In this document: one piece after another, positions 31,178 through 44,501 of the stretch
Layout of the letters: each line of letters starts with the position of its first letter
Numbering within the stretch: position 1 is the stretch's first letter
Assembly (NCBI GenBank): GCA_028017165.1
Contig: CM051524.1
Span: forward strand, 25,498,001 to 25,562,000
From: Herpetospermum pedunculosum
Lineage: Eukaryota; Streptophyta; Magnoliopsida; Cucurbitales; Cucurbitaceae
Length of the DNA stretch: 64,000 nucleotides
Reading direction: 5' to 3'
Position numbers and translations under genes: made by a program
The notes under the pieces: generated by a model
What the model saw: the letters and a program-made list of their open reading frames with translations, nothing else
Told to the model about the DNA's origin: nothing
Database searches by the model: none

Positions 31178-32854
31178 GTAGAGAGAGCACTTAGAACATG
31201 CAAGCATACATGGTCTCACAGCAAGTAGTAAGTATATTTCATTCGTTTTTTCCACAGAGACTTATGTTTAGCTATTCGCGAAGTGTATTTGTTAAGAAAG
31301 ATGGGGTGGATTTGAAGGGGTAAAATTGGTTTTTAATTATCTAGTTTTTGCTGAATGTGTAAAGGGATGCAACATAAACAAATTAAAGTTGAAATCAGAC
31401 TCAAAGGACAAGAGATGGAATTGATAAACGAAGAAGAAAACAGCTAAACAGAATGATAAAATGGCAGAATTGCGAGGACCGCAATGTTACCGCAATTGAA
31501 TAACAGCGAAAGTGTGTAAATGGGTGAATTAAAGGCTACTAATGACTATCCTATAGGCATTTTATTACGATTCTCAAGCTTTGGATCAACTCTCTATACA
31601 TCAAACTCACTCTATCTCAAGTATCGTCCGATTCCATGCATTAGAGTCTTAAGTTTACTCGACTTCAAAGTAAGGTCTTAAGCATCTTGTTAAAACAGGA
31701 GTGTTTAGTTTGTACTAGGGAAACGCCTATTCCTAGGCCGTTTCCTGATTACCATGAAAGGCTAGCATGATTATATGACTCTGAACTCTTACTCCTTCCA
31801 GAGGTTAGGAGTTCTTTGGACAAAATGGATGGCCAATCGAAATTGCCCGTAGGATGAAGCTTACATACAATCAATGATTCGAGAGCTAACCTACATACTT
31901 GATGCACGTTTTTTAGCCTATAGTTCTGTCATTAGCATGCCCCTAAGTGACTTAGCTACTCATGGAAATATAGAGAGTGGAAATGTAAGATAAAACAGAC
32001 ATGCTTAGAAGGGAAATATGCTTAAAACAATAAGACAAAACGTAGCAGCAGAAGGTGGAAACTGTGAAATGCAGAATTTTACTTTGATTACTTTGAATGT
32101 TTGAACGACAAAGGAAAGCTTCAAAAGAAATGATTCAAAGACAGACAACAACGAAATGCAGTAATTAAAGCACTAGGCTAAGAACAACAATGATCAAACT
32201 GGAAATAAGAAGAAGAACGACAGAAAAGCAGTAAAGGTGCTTGAAAAGCTTCGTTGCAGTCGCCTCGAATGAAGGGGATGAAAGGTCAGCCTTGCTTGGA
32301 TGAATCCAATCGAGAGAGAAGAAGAATCTTCTCTCCTTCCTATCAGATTATCGATTCCAACAGCTGAGACTCTCACTCCAACAGACGGCAAAGGAAAACA
32401 GAGAGAAATGATGGACTGCGAGAAGACTTCTGCGCTTCGAATGATGATCAAACCTCCGACTTTGGCCCCCTTTTATAGTAGTTTGCAGGTGCGTTTGGGC
32501 CAAGGAGAACCATCAATCTTCAACGTCATATATCAGAATGGATGGAGGAGAAAGAATGAATCCCTGAAATTACGGAAATTAACGGAAAAAGATCAGTCAA
32601 CTTACGGTTTTCACTTGAATAATTGCGGCCTCAGCAATGTTTTCGCAATGTTGTCGCAATGCAGCTTTTTTCACTCTTTTCCTTCGGTTTTCAACCCTTT
32701 TTCTACCTATTGTACATAAGTCCTAGATTAGCTACCTTCTTCTAATTCTCATATTAAAGCATAGGTTTAGGCTAAATGCTATCAAAAACACCTAGAAGTG
32801 TACATCTTCTTAAGCTAAATGGGTCTTAAATAAGTCACTTTCAGAGACTTAACA
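31178..32854 (-). mobile_element. E7: lone inverted Athila LTR (subtype I)
   Basis: The minus-strand LTR starts at a clean TGTTAAGTCTC (32854), next to E5 ORF3 sequence (GTCCG). It lacks about the last 40 bp of its 3' end at 31178. TATA is at 32470-32477 (-). It is probably the remnant of an element inserted in E5's ORF3 whose body was lost together with E5's pol. With 29433-31142 it forms an inverted repeat with arms of about 1.68 kb and a spacer of about 35 bp. Confidence 0.85.
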
Positions 32855-33755
32855 GTCCGCAAGAAGAAGTGGAAGGTAGTTACGGAGATACCTGCTGGAC
32901 CCTCTGAACCAGCAGGCACACCCAAGAAACGCAAATGGAGTATGGCGGTGGCCGAAGAAGCGAGCAAGGAAAAGACTCCCTTTGTGGAGGGTCAAGAAAG
33001 TGATCCTCGGTCACACGAGTCTCCAAAGCAGAGCTCTTCGCCATCTCCACCAGCGCAAAGCCCTGAGCTACCTTCATCACCGCAGAGTTCTGAACGTACC
33101 CCACCAGCAGAGAGCCCTGAAGCATCACCCACTTCCCCACAACCTGACCCTGAATTCCCATATGAGGAGTACCAAGAATCGACGCAGGGCAGTGGGGAAG
33201 CTGAGGAAGAGGAGGTCTTCTCTCCTTTGAGGGAAGCCAGCCCTGAGAGCCCTGTATAGAAGAATGATTCGATGGACGAGACACTGGGGGATTGCCTCCA
33301 GCAGATGACAACCAAGGCAAGGTTGAAGAAGAAAGCAGCCAAGGTTGTCAAGGCCAAACGGCCAAGAACAAAGAAGAAGTCCAAGAAGAAGAAGTCCGGG
33401 GCTGCGCCTTCCTCACAGAAGGAGAGTGATGAGCCATCTCTGAAGAAGCTCAAGATTGAGGCTGCTGAGTCAGCCAAACCGAAAGACAAAGGGAAAGCCA
33501 AGCTTTACCCTGAAGATGAGCCTCAATCAGTGAGGTATGTGTCCTCTGATGCTGACTCCAGAGGCACTGAGCTGAGGAAGAGGGAGTTGCTGCACGAGAA
33601 GGGATTCCTCGACGCACCTACTGACCTGCCGCAGTTCTTGCGCGCAGGGATCACGAATCACGGCTGGGAGGAGCTGTGCAGACCACCCAATCCAGCCTAC
33701 TCCAGCATGGTGTATGACTTCTACGCCAATCTGATGAATCCTGAGGATGGCCTAT
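32855..33755 (+). pseudogene. Athila ORF3, right copy of E5, first part
   Basis: It begins at RKKKWKVVTEIPAGPSEP (about codon 55 of intact relatives) because E7 interrupts it. It contains the Ser/Pro-rich and acidic regions, a TAG stop at 33257-33259 (CAG in the left copy), the lysine-rich stretch and the start of the C-terminal domain. E8 interrupts it after CCTAT (33751-33755). It continues at 46497. Confidence 0.88.
33751..33755. repeat. Target-site duplication of E8, left copy
   Basis: CCTAT immediately before the E8 LTR, repeated at 46492-46496 immediately after it. Removing E8 and one copy restores a continuous ORF3 reading frame (EDGL then SVVRG). Confidence 0.95.
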
Positions 33756-35473
33756 TGTTGCGTGCTCAATGTGTTAAAATAAATAAGCAATAAGAGAGAG
33801 AGAGCACTCAGAACATGCAAGCATACATGATCTTATAGCAAGTAGTAAGTATTTTTTCATTCGTTTTCCCACGGAGATTTATTATGAGCTACTCGCGAAG
33901 TGTAAAGTTAAGAAAGAATGGGTGGATTTGATGGGGTAAAATTGGTTTTAAATTGTCTAATTCCTAAGGACTATGTAAAGGATAGCAACATAAACAAGTG
34001 TAAGTCAAAGTTAAACTCAAAGGAAAAGAGACGAGATTGATAGACGAAGAAGAAAACAGCTAAACAGAATTGTAAACTTAGCAGAATTGCGGAAACAGCA
34101 ATTCTACCGCAATGTTGCTAACAGCGAAAGTGTGTAAAATGGAGAAACAAGGGCTACTAACGACTCCTCTATAGGCATTTTCTCACGATTCTCAAGCATT
34201 GGCTCAACTCTCTATGCATCAAACTTACTCAATCTCATGTATCGTCCGATTCCATGCATTAGATTCTTTAGTTTACTCATGTCCAAGTAAGGTCTTAAGC
34301 ATCTTGTTAAAGCAGAAAGTTATGGTTTGTACTAGGAAAACGCCTATTCCTAGGTCGTTTTCTGGCTACCTTGAAAGGCTAGCATGAGTGTATGACTCTG
34401 AACTCTTACTCATTCCAGAGGTTAGGAGTTCTTTGGACAAAATGGATGGCCAATCGAAATTGCCCGTGGGATGAAGCTTACATACAATCAATGCTTCGAG
34501 AGCTATCCTACATGCTTGGTTCACGTTTTTCAGCCTATAGTATTGTCATTAGCATGCCCCTATGTGACTTAGTTACTCATGGATATGGGGAGAACAGAAA
34601 TAAGAGATAAAACAGACATGCTCAGAAGGAATTTAAAGACAAAACAGTAAAGAAAAACAGTAGATCGCAAAGGCAAGAAACTGTGAAATGCTGAATTTTG
34701 CTTTCATTACTTGATTGTTTGAATGAACAAAGGAAAGCCTAAAGTGAATAACACAAAGACAGAAAGCAGCGAAGTGCAATAAACTAGTTACTAGAACAGA
34801 AACAACAACTAAACAATGCCGGAAATTAAAAATGAAAGACAGGAAGCAGGTCAATGAGCTCGAACGCCTCGTCGCAACCGCCTCGGCTGAAGGATGAGAA
34901 AGATCAGCCTTGCTTGGATGAATCCAATCGAGAGAGAAGATGAATCTTCTCTCCTTCCTATCAGATTATCGACTCCAAACAGCTAAACTTCGCAAACCAA
35001 CAGACGGCAAAGGAAAACAGGAGAAAAGATGGAGCTGCGAGAAGACTTCTACGCTTTCGGATGATGATTGAACCCTCTACTTTGACCCCCTTTTATAGTA
35101 ATCTGTAGGTGCGTTTGGGCCAAGGAGAACCATCCATCCTCAACGTCGTACTTCAAAATGGATGGAGGAGAAAGAACGAATCCCTGAAATAACGGAAATT
35201 AACAGAAACAGATCAGTCAACTTACGGTTTTCACTTGAAACATTGCTGTTTTAGCAATGTTTCCGCAATGCTGTCGCAATGCGCATTTTTCACTCTTTTC
35301 CTTCGGTTTTCATTCCTTTTCTTTCCTTTTGCACACAAGTCCTAATTTAGCTACCTTCTTTTAATTCTCATATATAAGCATAGGTTTAAGCTAAATCCTA
35401 CCAAAAACATCTAAGAGTGTACATCTTTCTAAGCTAAATAAGTCCTAAAAAGGTCACTTTTGGAGACGTAACA
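33756..35473 (-). repeat. 3' LTR of E8 (1718 bp)
   Basis: CAACA end at 33756, TGTTACG start at 35473, directly followed (on the plus strand) by the reversed PPT. TATA is at 35090-35097 (-). Motif sites are at about 34081-34115 and 35240-35285. Confidence 0.96.
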
Positions 35474-35492
35474 CACCCCCAAACTTAAGGTT
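35474..35492 (-). promoter_or_regulatory. Polypurine tract (E8)
   Basis: CTTAAGTTTGGGGGTG on the minus strand adjoining the 3' LTR. Confidence 0.8.
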
Positions 35493-36902
35493 TTGCTCGT
35501 CCTCGAGCAATCTAAGGACTTGCCTAGGCTGTTGTTTCATCTTCTCTAACCACTTACCGACTCCCCTACACTCCTATCTATAGCAGTGCTGTCCTGTGAC
35601 ACACTTCTAGGTTTACAACTAACCTTTTATATTGCTTCTTCTGACTTTGCACGCCTAATACTCCTGCTATTTCATTAACTCCCTACAACTGATCCACTTG
35701 CTTTTGTCATATCATGCCACTATCCCTAAGGTTTCAAATTCTACCTAGCTTTACCCCAGACTCAGTACATGCTTCTAGTTTTTACTTTTGAGCTACCTAG
35801 GATTCCTTAGAGTCATGCCAGTCTTAGTATTAACAGTGACAGTAGTACTTTAAGAGAACAACCTAAACCCTGGCATCACTTCATTGGACATACATTCATC
35901 TCCCTAAACAACCCTACAAGTTACAACTTTGTGCTTAGCTACTTGAGGATCAGAGTTCTTTATTTAGGACATCTAAGCCACAAGGTTGCAACTCCTAGGT
36001 ATACATTCTTCTTCCCTATTTCTTCCTTTTTCTTTCTCACTTTGGTGGTGCCTCTCCTTTGGTTGCCTTTTGATGCAATGCCACTTGTGGTTTACACACT
36101 TGGCACTGATTACTCAGCAACTAAAAAGAGACACCCCTCTTTATTCTATTTTTCATTTTTTTTTCAGCTCATCATTTTTTTTAAAGGAGAAGAAGAATGC
36201 TTATGCTTTAAGGGAGAGAGGAATGTTCCTAGGCCTAGGGTGGCCTCCCCCAAACTTAAACTACTCATTGTCCCTAATGAGTGTCTGAGGTGGCACACCC
36301 CCAAACTTGTCCTAGAAGCATCTAGTCTAAGGTAAAACAAAGAGAATCTAAAAGCCCTAGGCATAGACAGAACATTCTAAAAGTAAATATCACAGCAGTA
36401 GAAATTTGAAAAAACAGACAGGTAAGGACTTAAAGCTATGCATGCTGAGCTTTTTAGAGGTTAATTTAAACTATCAAAGGTTGTCCTATGACACTCATCC
36501 AGCATGCTTTAAGATAAGCTATATAAGGCAGACAAGATAGCAGCAAAAGATAGAATTTAAACAGAACCAACCTAGCTAAACAGACAGTCAAAAACATGCA
36601 TTCAGTAATAAAAATTGCGGTTTCCGCAATTATTTCGCAATAGAGACAGGGCAGATATATCAGTGATTAAGGCCCCTATGCATGCTCTTTCCAGTCATCC
36701 AAGCTATACAAAAATGAAACTAAACTAATCTACCTATGCAGCTATCATCAGACTATACTAAACAAATTTAAAAATTAAAACTAAACAACTAAAACAGATC
36801 AAAAGATTAACTCAAAACAGCATAGTTCACATGGTCAACAAAAAGCAGTTTTTTTTTCTAAGGGAACAGCAATACTCCCTTCAGTGCTTCTCAAACCAGC
36901 AC
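35474..36902 (-). other. Athila 3' non-coding tail (E8)
   Basis: A 1.43 kb tail with motif site f at 36613-36641 and the hairpin at 36263-36282 (loop changed to AGGG). Two further AAGTTTGGGGG tracts bracket the hairpin. No credible ORF is seen. Confidence 0.75.
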
Positions 36903-38678
36903 TCAGATGTCTTCCTCATCATCATTCCGTCGTGGTCGTGGAGGCGCCCATGGAGTCATTAAGTTCGTAGGGAAGTCAGGAAAGATGCATCCCAATTGGT
37001 CAGCAACCTCCCTGTCCCTTGCCTGCGCATATGTGGCCCATTGAGCCATCCTCTTCTGCAGATCCGTCAGGCAAGCCATGGTCAAAGACTGAGCAGCAGC
37101 CAAGCCATCAAGCTTGAACTCCATGTTCCCCTTCCTGCGCAACCTCAAGGCAGTAGGCAATTCCAGGTAGCCCGTGTAGGCCAGCTGCCTCTCCATTCGC
37201 TCGATTGGGACTCCTGCACGTAAGCACAGCTTAGTAATTGTGTTAGGAAAGAAGAGAGGTCCCTTACCCTTTTTGGCGCAGTCAGCAATTGAAGCTGCAA
37301 TGACCTCGCCCACGTTGATCGTGAGACCTCGCATGATTGCGTAGACCAGCAGCGATCTGCTCTGGTTGATGGTGGTCTCATGAGTCACTGGGGACAGCTT
37401 CCTCCTCACGAAGGAAAACCAGACAGCCGCCTTGGCTGTGAGGGTGGCACTCATCAGGGTGTGCCTCCCATTGCGCGAGACTGTCCAGGATGCCTCTGGC
37501 TGGCCAATTATCCGTATTGCCTCCTCCAAGACAGCTTCTGTTGGCTCATCAACAATCCTCGCATAGTCAGTGTGCTTTTGGCCTTTGAGGCCATAGGCTT
37601 CGTTGATCGCCTTTGCCGAGAATTCTACCTCAACCCCTCTGACCACAGATAGGCCATCCTCCGGATTCATCAGATTGGCGTAGAAGTCATACACCATGCT
37701 GGAGTAGGCTGGATTAGGCGGTCTGCATAGCTCCTCCCAACCGTGATTCGTGATTCCTGCACGCAAGAATTGCGGCAGGTCAGCAGGTGCGTCGAGGAAT
37801 CCCTTCTCGTGCAGCAACTCTCTCTTTCTCAGCTCAGCGCCTCTGGACTCAGCATCAGAGGAGACATACCTCACTGATTGAGGCTCATCTTCAGGGTAAA
37901 GCTTGGTTTTCCCTTTGTCTTGTGGTTTGGCTGACTCAGCAGCCTCAATCTTGAGCTTTTTCAGCGACGGCTCATCACTTTCTTTCTCTGATGGAGGCGC
38001 AGCCTTCTTGGTTTTCTTTTTCTTTGACTTCTTGGCCCGTTTGGTCTTGACAGCCTTGGCGGCCTTCTTCTTCTTCAACTTCGCCGTGGTTTTCAACTGC
38101 TAGAGGCAATCCCCCAATGTTTCGTCCATCGAATCAGTCCTCTGCACAGAGCTCTCAGGACTGGCTTCCCTCAAAGGAGAGAAGACCTCTTCTTCCTCAG
38201 CTTCCCCACTGCCCTGCGTCGATTCTTGGTACTCCCCATATGGGAATTCAGGGTCAGGTTGTGGGGAAGTGGGTGAAGCTGCAGGGCTCTCTTCTGGTGG
38301 GGTGTGTTCAGAACTCTGCGGTGATGAAGGCAGCTCAGGGCTGTGCGCTGGTGGAGATGGCGAAGAGCTCTGCTTTGGAGACTCGGGTGACCGAGGATCA
38401 CTTTCTTGACTCTCCACAGAGGGAGTCTTTTGCTTGCTCGTTTCTTCAGCCACCGCCATGCTCCATTTGCGCTTCTTGGGTGTTCCTGCTGGTTCAGAAG
38501 GTCCAGCAGGTATCTCCGTGACAACCTTCCACTTCTTCTTGCGGATTGGCAGTTTGGGGAGGCGTTCAGTTCGCGCAGCCTCAGCGTCTGCAAGGGCAAG
38601 AAGTGCTTCCCTCGCAGCCGTTTCAGCGTCATCAGCCCTCTTCTTGGACGCAGACCGTTCAGCTCTTGTTAGCACCAT
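36903..38678 (-). pseudogene. Athila ORF3 with in-frame TAG (E8)
   Basis: About 590 codons from MVLTRAERSASKKR at 38678. I preferred this ATG to an upstream in-frame ATG at 38810 because it aligns with the starts in E1, E6 and E10. A TAG at 38100-38102 (reverse strand), where relatives have a CAG right after GDCL, splits the Ser/Pro-rich N-terminal part (192 aa) from the lysine-rich stretch and conserved C-terminal domain. The remainder is open to 36903. A readthrough product is possible in principle, but simple decay is likelier. Confidence 0.88.
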
Positions 38679-39129
38679 CGTTGAATCGTTGGAATCTGGC
38701 GAGAAGAATTGCAGATGAAGCGGGAAAGAGTGTTCTTGGAGTTCAGAGAATTGGGAAATCGTATAGATCAGCGCGCGTCTTAACGGATATAAGTAATGAT
38801 GAAATCCCAACGGCTCTATTTTTGCGGATTCTGCAAATCCAGCGCAATTCTAGTGACCGTTGGAGATTTTCTTTGTTTAAATGCCAATCTTTGCTCAACC
38901 GAATCTTTGATTTGGCCCAATATCTCCTTGATTTTTTTAGCTGGATTTAATCTCCTTGATTCCCTCTATTGATCCCCTACAAAAAGAAATAAAATAAATA
39001 TCAAATTCATAATTAAGATCGCACAAAATTATACACAAACGATAACCGGAAAAATAACAAAAAATAAACTAAGGCATGAGCCTCGCATGGACGAGCACAG
39101 TAATCACTTGTCCTCTCTCGTTCTTATTT
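38679..39129 (-). promoter_or_regulatory. pol-ORF3 spacer with MSA-like sites (E8)
   Basis: On the minus strand this 451 bp spacer has a strong acceptor-like TTTATTTCTTTTTGTAG|GG (AG at 38977-38978). TCCAACGGTCA (38854-38864) fits the plant M-phase MSA consensus YCYAACGGYYA exactly. Reading the plus strand, CCCAACGGCTC (38807-38817) fits at 10 of 11 positions. A TTATATCCGTT core is near 38780, about 105 bp before ORF3. Confidence 0.45.
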
Positions 39130-40476
39130 TCATGTTTCAGTCAAGAGGAAGGCCGAGAGAGTCTTCACATCTCCTTCCTCATAGTAGTGCTTCAATCTTG
39201 CACCATTAACCATGAATGGTTGTCCTTGCTGCAGGTTCTTTATCTCGATTGCACCATGAACAAACACATTAGTTATTATAAATGGACCTGACCATCTAGA
39301 CTTAAGTTTACCTGGAAATAATTTCAATCGTGAGTTAAATAATAAGACAAGCTGGCCTTTCTTGAAGTCCTTAATCCTAAGTCTACTGTCGTGCCAAATC
39401 TTGGTCTTCTCCTTATACATTCTGGCATTCTCATAAGACATATGCCTAAGCTCATCAAGCTCATGTAATTGCAAAGACCGCAATGTTCCCGCGTCGGTCA
39501 CGCAGTAATTCAACTCCTTTAGGGCCCAAATTGCTTTAATTTCTAACTCGAATGGCAAGTGACATGCTTTGCCATACACCAGTCTATAAGGAGACATACC
39601 TAGGGGTGTCTTATATGCAGTTCTATACGCCCAAAGTGCATCCTCGAGTTTAAAGGACCAGTCTTTTCTATTGGGTTTGACCACTTTTTCTAGTATGTTT
39701 TTAATCTCCCTATTTGAAATTTCAGCTTGGCCATTCGAATGTGGGTGATAAGGAGTGGCTACTCTATGTCTAATATTATACTTAGCCAACACTCTCTCCA
39801 TAGCCTTATTAATGAAATGTGTCCCCTCATCACTGATTATAGCCCGAGGTGTCCCAAATCGAGTAAAAATATGTCTATGCAAGAATCTTATGACTGTTTT
39901 GGCATCATTATTTGGACATGATATGGCCTCTACCCACTTAGATACGTAGTCTACTGCTACAAGGATGTAAAGGTTACCTGATGATGGAGGGAATGGCCCC
40001 ATGAAATCAATGCCCCACACATCAAAGAGCTCCAACTCTAAGATGTAAGTGAGAGGCATCTCATCCTTTCGACTTAGATTACCTGTTCTCTGGCAGTCGT
40101 CACAGCTGTGTGCATAGTTGTGGGCATCCTTGAAGATCGTTGGCCAATAGTAGCCACTTTGGAACACCTTTGTAGCTGTCCTTTGGCCACCAAAATGTCC
40201 ACCATAGGGTGCTGTATGGCAGTGCTGCAGCACAGACTTCGCCTCAGCAGCTGAAACACACTTCCTGAGCAGACCATCAGCACATGTCTTGTAAAGTGTG
40301 GGATCATCCCATATGAATTTCCTTGCTTCATGAAGGAACCTCTTCTTCTCTTGTCCTCCCTTGAAAGATGGTAGTACCTGCGATGCAAGGAAGTTAGCAA
40401 TGTCAGCAAACCAAGGTTCCTCATCGTTATCACGATGAGTCAATACAAAGACATGTTCATCAATAAAAGCATCAGA

Positions 40477-40506
40477 AATTGCGGTTTCCGCAATTTTTCC
40501 GCAATT
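40477..40506 (-). repeat. AATTGCGG/CCGCAATT motif, site d (E8 pol)
   Basis: GCAATT, CCGCAATT and AATTGCGG in the RNase H-integrase linker, arranged as in E6 24700-24729. Confidence 0.7.
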
Positions 40507-43500
40507 ATGCTGCAACCTAGAAAGATGATCCGCAACCACATTTTCACATCCTTTCTTATCTCTAATGTCCAGATCAAACTCTTGCAACAGCAATACCCAT
40601 CTAATCAACCTAGGCTTAGCATCAGCCTTCCTCATAAGGTACTTCAAAGCAGAATGGTCAGTGTACACAATTGTCCTAGTGCCTACAATGTAATTCCTAA
40701 ACTTCTCACAAGCAAACACTACAGCTAGCATCTCCTTCTCAGTAGTTGTGTAATTACATTGCGCCTCATTAAGTGTCTTACTAGCATAGTATACAGGGTG
40801 GGTTAACTTGTCAATCTTCTGTCCTAACATAACCCCTACAGCATAGTCACTGGCATCACATAACATCTCAAAGGGAAGATCCCAATTAGGCCCTACTATA
40901 ATAGGTGCTGTGACTAGTGCTTCCTTAAAGGGTTTTCCAAGCTAGGAAACATTCTTTAGAGAAAATGAACGGTTTGTTTAGCTCTAGAAGCTCACATAAA
41001 GGCTTGGAGATCTTAGAAAAGTCCTTAATGAACCTTCCATAGAAACTAGCATGCCCTGAGAAACTTCTAATGGCCTTGACATTTTGGGGTTCTACCAATT
41101 TCTCTATTATTTCAATTTTTGCCCTGTCAACTTCTACACCTGCCCTTGACACTCTATGACCTAAGACAATCCCTTCATCCACCATGAAGTGGCACTTTTC
41201 CCAATTTAAGACTAGGTTGGTCTCCTCACACCTAGCCAGGACTTGTCCTAAGTTCTCTAGACAGTTTGTAAATGAATCCCCAAAGACTGAGAAATCATCC
41301 ATGAATATCTCTATCATGGACTCATCCAAATCAGAGAAGATTGCCAACATGCACCTTTGGAAAGTTGCCGGTGCATTGCCTAAGCCAAAAGGCATTCTGC
41401 GAAAGGCAAAAGTTCCAAAAGGGCAAGTGAAGGTAGTCTTCTCTTGGTCCTTAGGGTCTATAGTGATCTGGTTATATCCTGAATAACCGTCTAAGAAGCA
41501 GTAGTAGGCTCTACCAGCTATCCTATCTAACATCTGGTCAATGAATGGTAGAGGGAAGTGGTCTTTTTTGGTTTCTTTATTTAGTTTCCTATAATCCATG
41601 CAAACTCTCCATCCTGTGATAGTCCTAGTTGGAATCAGTTCATTGTTCTCATTGACTACCACAGTCATCCCCCCCTTCTTAGGTACACATTGTATAGGGC
41701 TCACCCACTGGCTACTAGCTATGGGGAAGATCACACCAGCATCTAACCATTTTATTATTTCCTTTTTAACTACCTCTTTCATAGAGGGGTTCAGCCTACG
41801 TTGGTGATCTACTCTAGGTGTATGCTCTTCCTCCAATATAATCTTATGCATGCAATAAGAAGGGCTAATGCCTCTAATGTCAGCAATAGTCCATGCAATA
41901 GCCTTCCTATGTTGCTTAAGCAATAAAATCAGTTCATCCTCATGCTTTTCACTTAATTTAGAAGAAATAATCACAGGCAAAGTATCGTTACTTCCTAGAT
42001 ATGCATACTTGAGGTGAGTGGGGAGAGGTTTCAATTCTAAGACAGGTGGATGCTCAATGGATGGTTTTAATGGATTCAAAGATTTTTCAGTTAAGTCAAT
42101 ATTCATACAAACATGTTGAGGGTTATTTACAGGTATGTCCATTATCTCAGCTATGTTTAAGTTAGTTAATTCTAATCCTACATATTCATGAGCATGCTTA
42201 GTCAACAATTCATGCTCCAATTGTTCCTCCATTAATGAATCTACAATGTCCATGCTAGCACAAGATTCAGAGTCAGAAGGATACCTCAGTGCTTTAAAAA
42301 CACTAAACTTAACCTCCTCGTCATGAACCCTCATAGTGAGCTCACCTTTTTGGACATCTATCAGGGCCCTACCTGTGGCTAGAAATAGTCTGCCTAACAG
42401 GATGGGGACCTCCTTGTCTGCTTCATAATCCAGGATAATGAAATCTGCAAGGAAAATAAACTTGTCAACCTTTACAAGAATATCCTCAATCTTACCTTCA
42501 GGGTATGCTATGGATCTGTCTGCTAGTTGTAAGGTGACAGTGGTTGGACGTGCTTCTCCTATTCCTAGCTGGCGGAATAGTGATAGGGGCATGAGGTTTA
42601 TGCTGGCTCCCAGGTCACAAAGAGCTCTGCCCACGTGCTTGCCTCCTAGCTCTACAGGTAAGGTGAAGGAACCAGGATCCTTCTCCTTCTTGGGTAGCTT
42701 GTTCTGGAGTATGGCATTGCATTCCTCAGTGAGATTGACTGTTTCAAACTCACCAAATATTTTCTTGTTAGTAATAATATCCTTCAAAAACTTTACATAA
42801 GAGGGCATAGACTGTAAAACTTCTACAAAAGGAATATTAACATGCACTTGCTTAAGAATTTCTAAAAATTTATTAAAGTGCACTTCCTGTTCTTGTTTTT
42901 TCTTTAGCCTTCTAGGAAATGAAGGTGGTGGCACATATGCAGGCACTTCAGGTCGCCTTAGGATAGGTGGAGGCCTTGGAATTTCTTCTATCTCTTCTAT
43001 GATTGGCTCCAACCTTGCTCCTGATGTGCTTGGTGATGGTTGACCTTGGTTTGGCAGAGACTCCAGTGGAGCACTAGACTCAGTGTTCTCTACTCTCTTT
43101 GGTGTGTCCTTGGTGTTGCTCACCAATGGTCTACCACTTCTAAGTTCAATTGCTTGAACTTGCTCTTTACCATCTCTCCTTGGCACTTCAGTGTCAGCAG
43201 GAAGTCTACCTTGGGGCCTACTTTTGAGTTCATTGGCTAGTTGCCCTATTTGGTTCTCTAGGCTCCTAAGAGTAGCTTGCTGACTCTGTAGAGTGGCATC
43301 ATTCTTGGCTATGTATTCCTTGAGTAAGTTTTCTACAGAAGACCCTACAGGTTGGTTGTATGGTTTTTGATACATGGATTGGTTATGTTGGGGAGTGAAA
43401 CCAGGTGTTCCACTCGGTCTTGGTTGGTTAGGAGCTTGGTTAGCATTCTGTTGGCCACCCCATGACAGGTTTGGGTGGTTCCTCCAACCAGGGTTGTAAG

Positions 43501-44501
43501 TATTGGAATAGGGGTTGTTCCTAGGCTGCTGCTGGCTTCCAACATAGCAGACCGAGGCTGGATTCCCAGGGCAGTATTCATACAGGTGCCCTTCCCCACA
43601 TAATCCACAGATAAGTGTCTCACCTTGACTTGGTTGGGTGTCCATTGACATGGCTGTGGCGGTGTTGACACTTGTTTGGAGATTGGCTTGAGCCATTTGC
43701 TTGACTAGGTTGGTCAGGGCGCTTATTTGGCTACTCATGGTATTGAGTGCGTCCTTGTCTTGAGCTCTAGTTGGCTCGACTGGATCATCTGACCACCTAC
43801 AGTGAGATGCTGAGATCTTCTCCAAGATCTCATAGGCCTCATTGTAACTCTTGGACAACATGGAGCCTCCAGCAGATGAATTTAAGACTTGTCTAGTGTT
43901 GGGGTTGCATCCTTTGAAAAAGACCTCTATTTGGATACACCATGGGATGCCATGGTGTGGACATTTCAGAAGAAGGTCTTTAAACCTTGTCCAAGCTTCG
44001 TGAAGAGACTCACTCTCAACTTGTTTGAACTTGATTATGTCATCACGAAAGGTAGAATTCCTATCAGGTGGGAAGTATTTGACTAGGAATTTCTCTGCTA
44101 AGTCTGTCCAATTAAGGACTGATCCTGAGGGTAATGAGTTTAACCACGTCTTTGCCTTGTCTCTTAATGAGTAAGGGCAGAGGTAGAGCCTCAAGGCTTC
44201 TTGGGAAACTCCAGGAATGATGAATGTATCACTGACTCCTAGGAAGTTTCTAAGATGGTTGTGGGGATCCTCATTTTCCACTCCAAAGAATTGTCCCACA
44301 GTGGACAACATTTGGAACATCACTGACTTTAACTCGAATGAGTTGGCAGTGATTTCAGGGCGGATTATGCTGGGGTTCAGCTCCCCAGGCATAGGTACTA
44401 GGTAAGAAAGTATGGCGCTATCCTTATCATTCGCTATTTCGATGGGATTGTGAGTGACAGGCACCGGATTTGGAACTATTCCATCCATTTCTTCTTGAGA
44501 C

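Noticed and set aside
36903..38678. Programmed readthrough of the TAG in E8 ORF3
   Set aside because: E1, E5-left, E6 and E10 have a sense codon here, and E5-right carries a TAG at a different site; random decay fits better.
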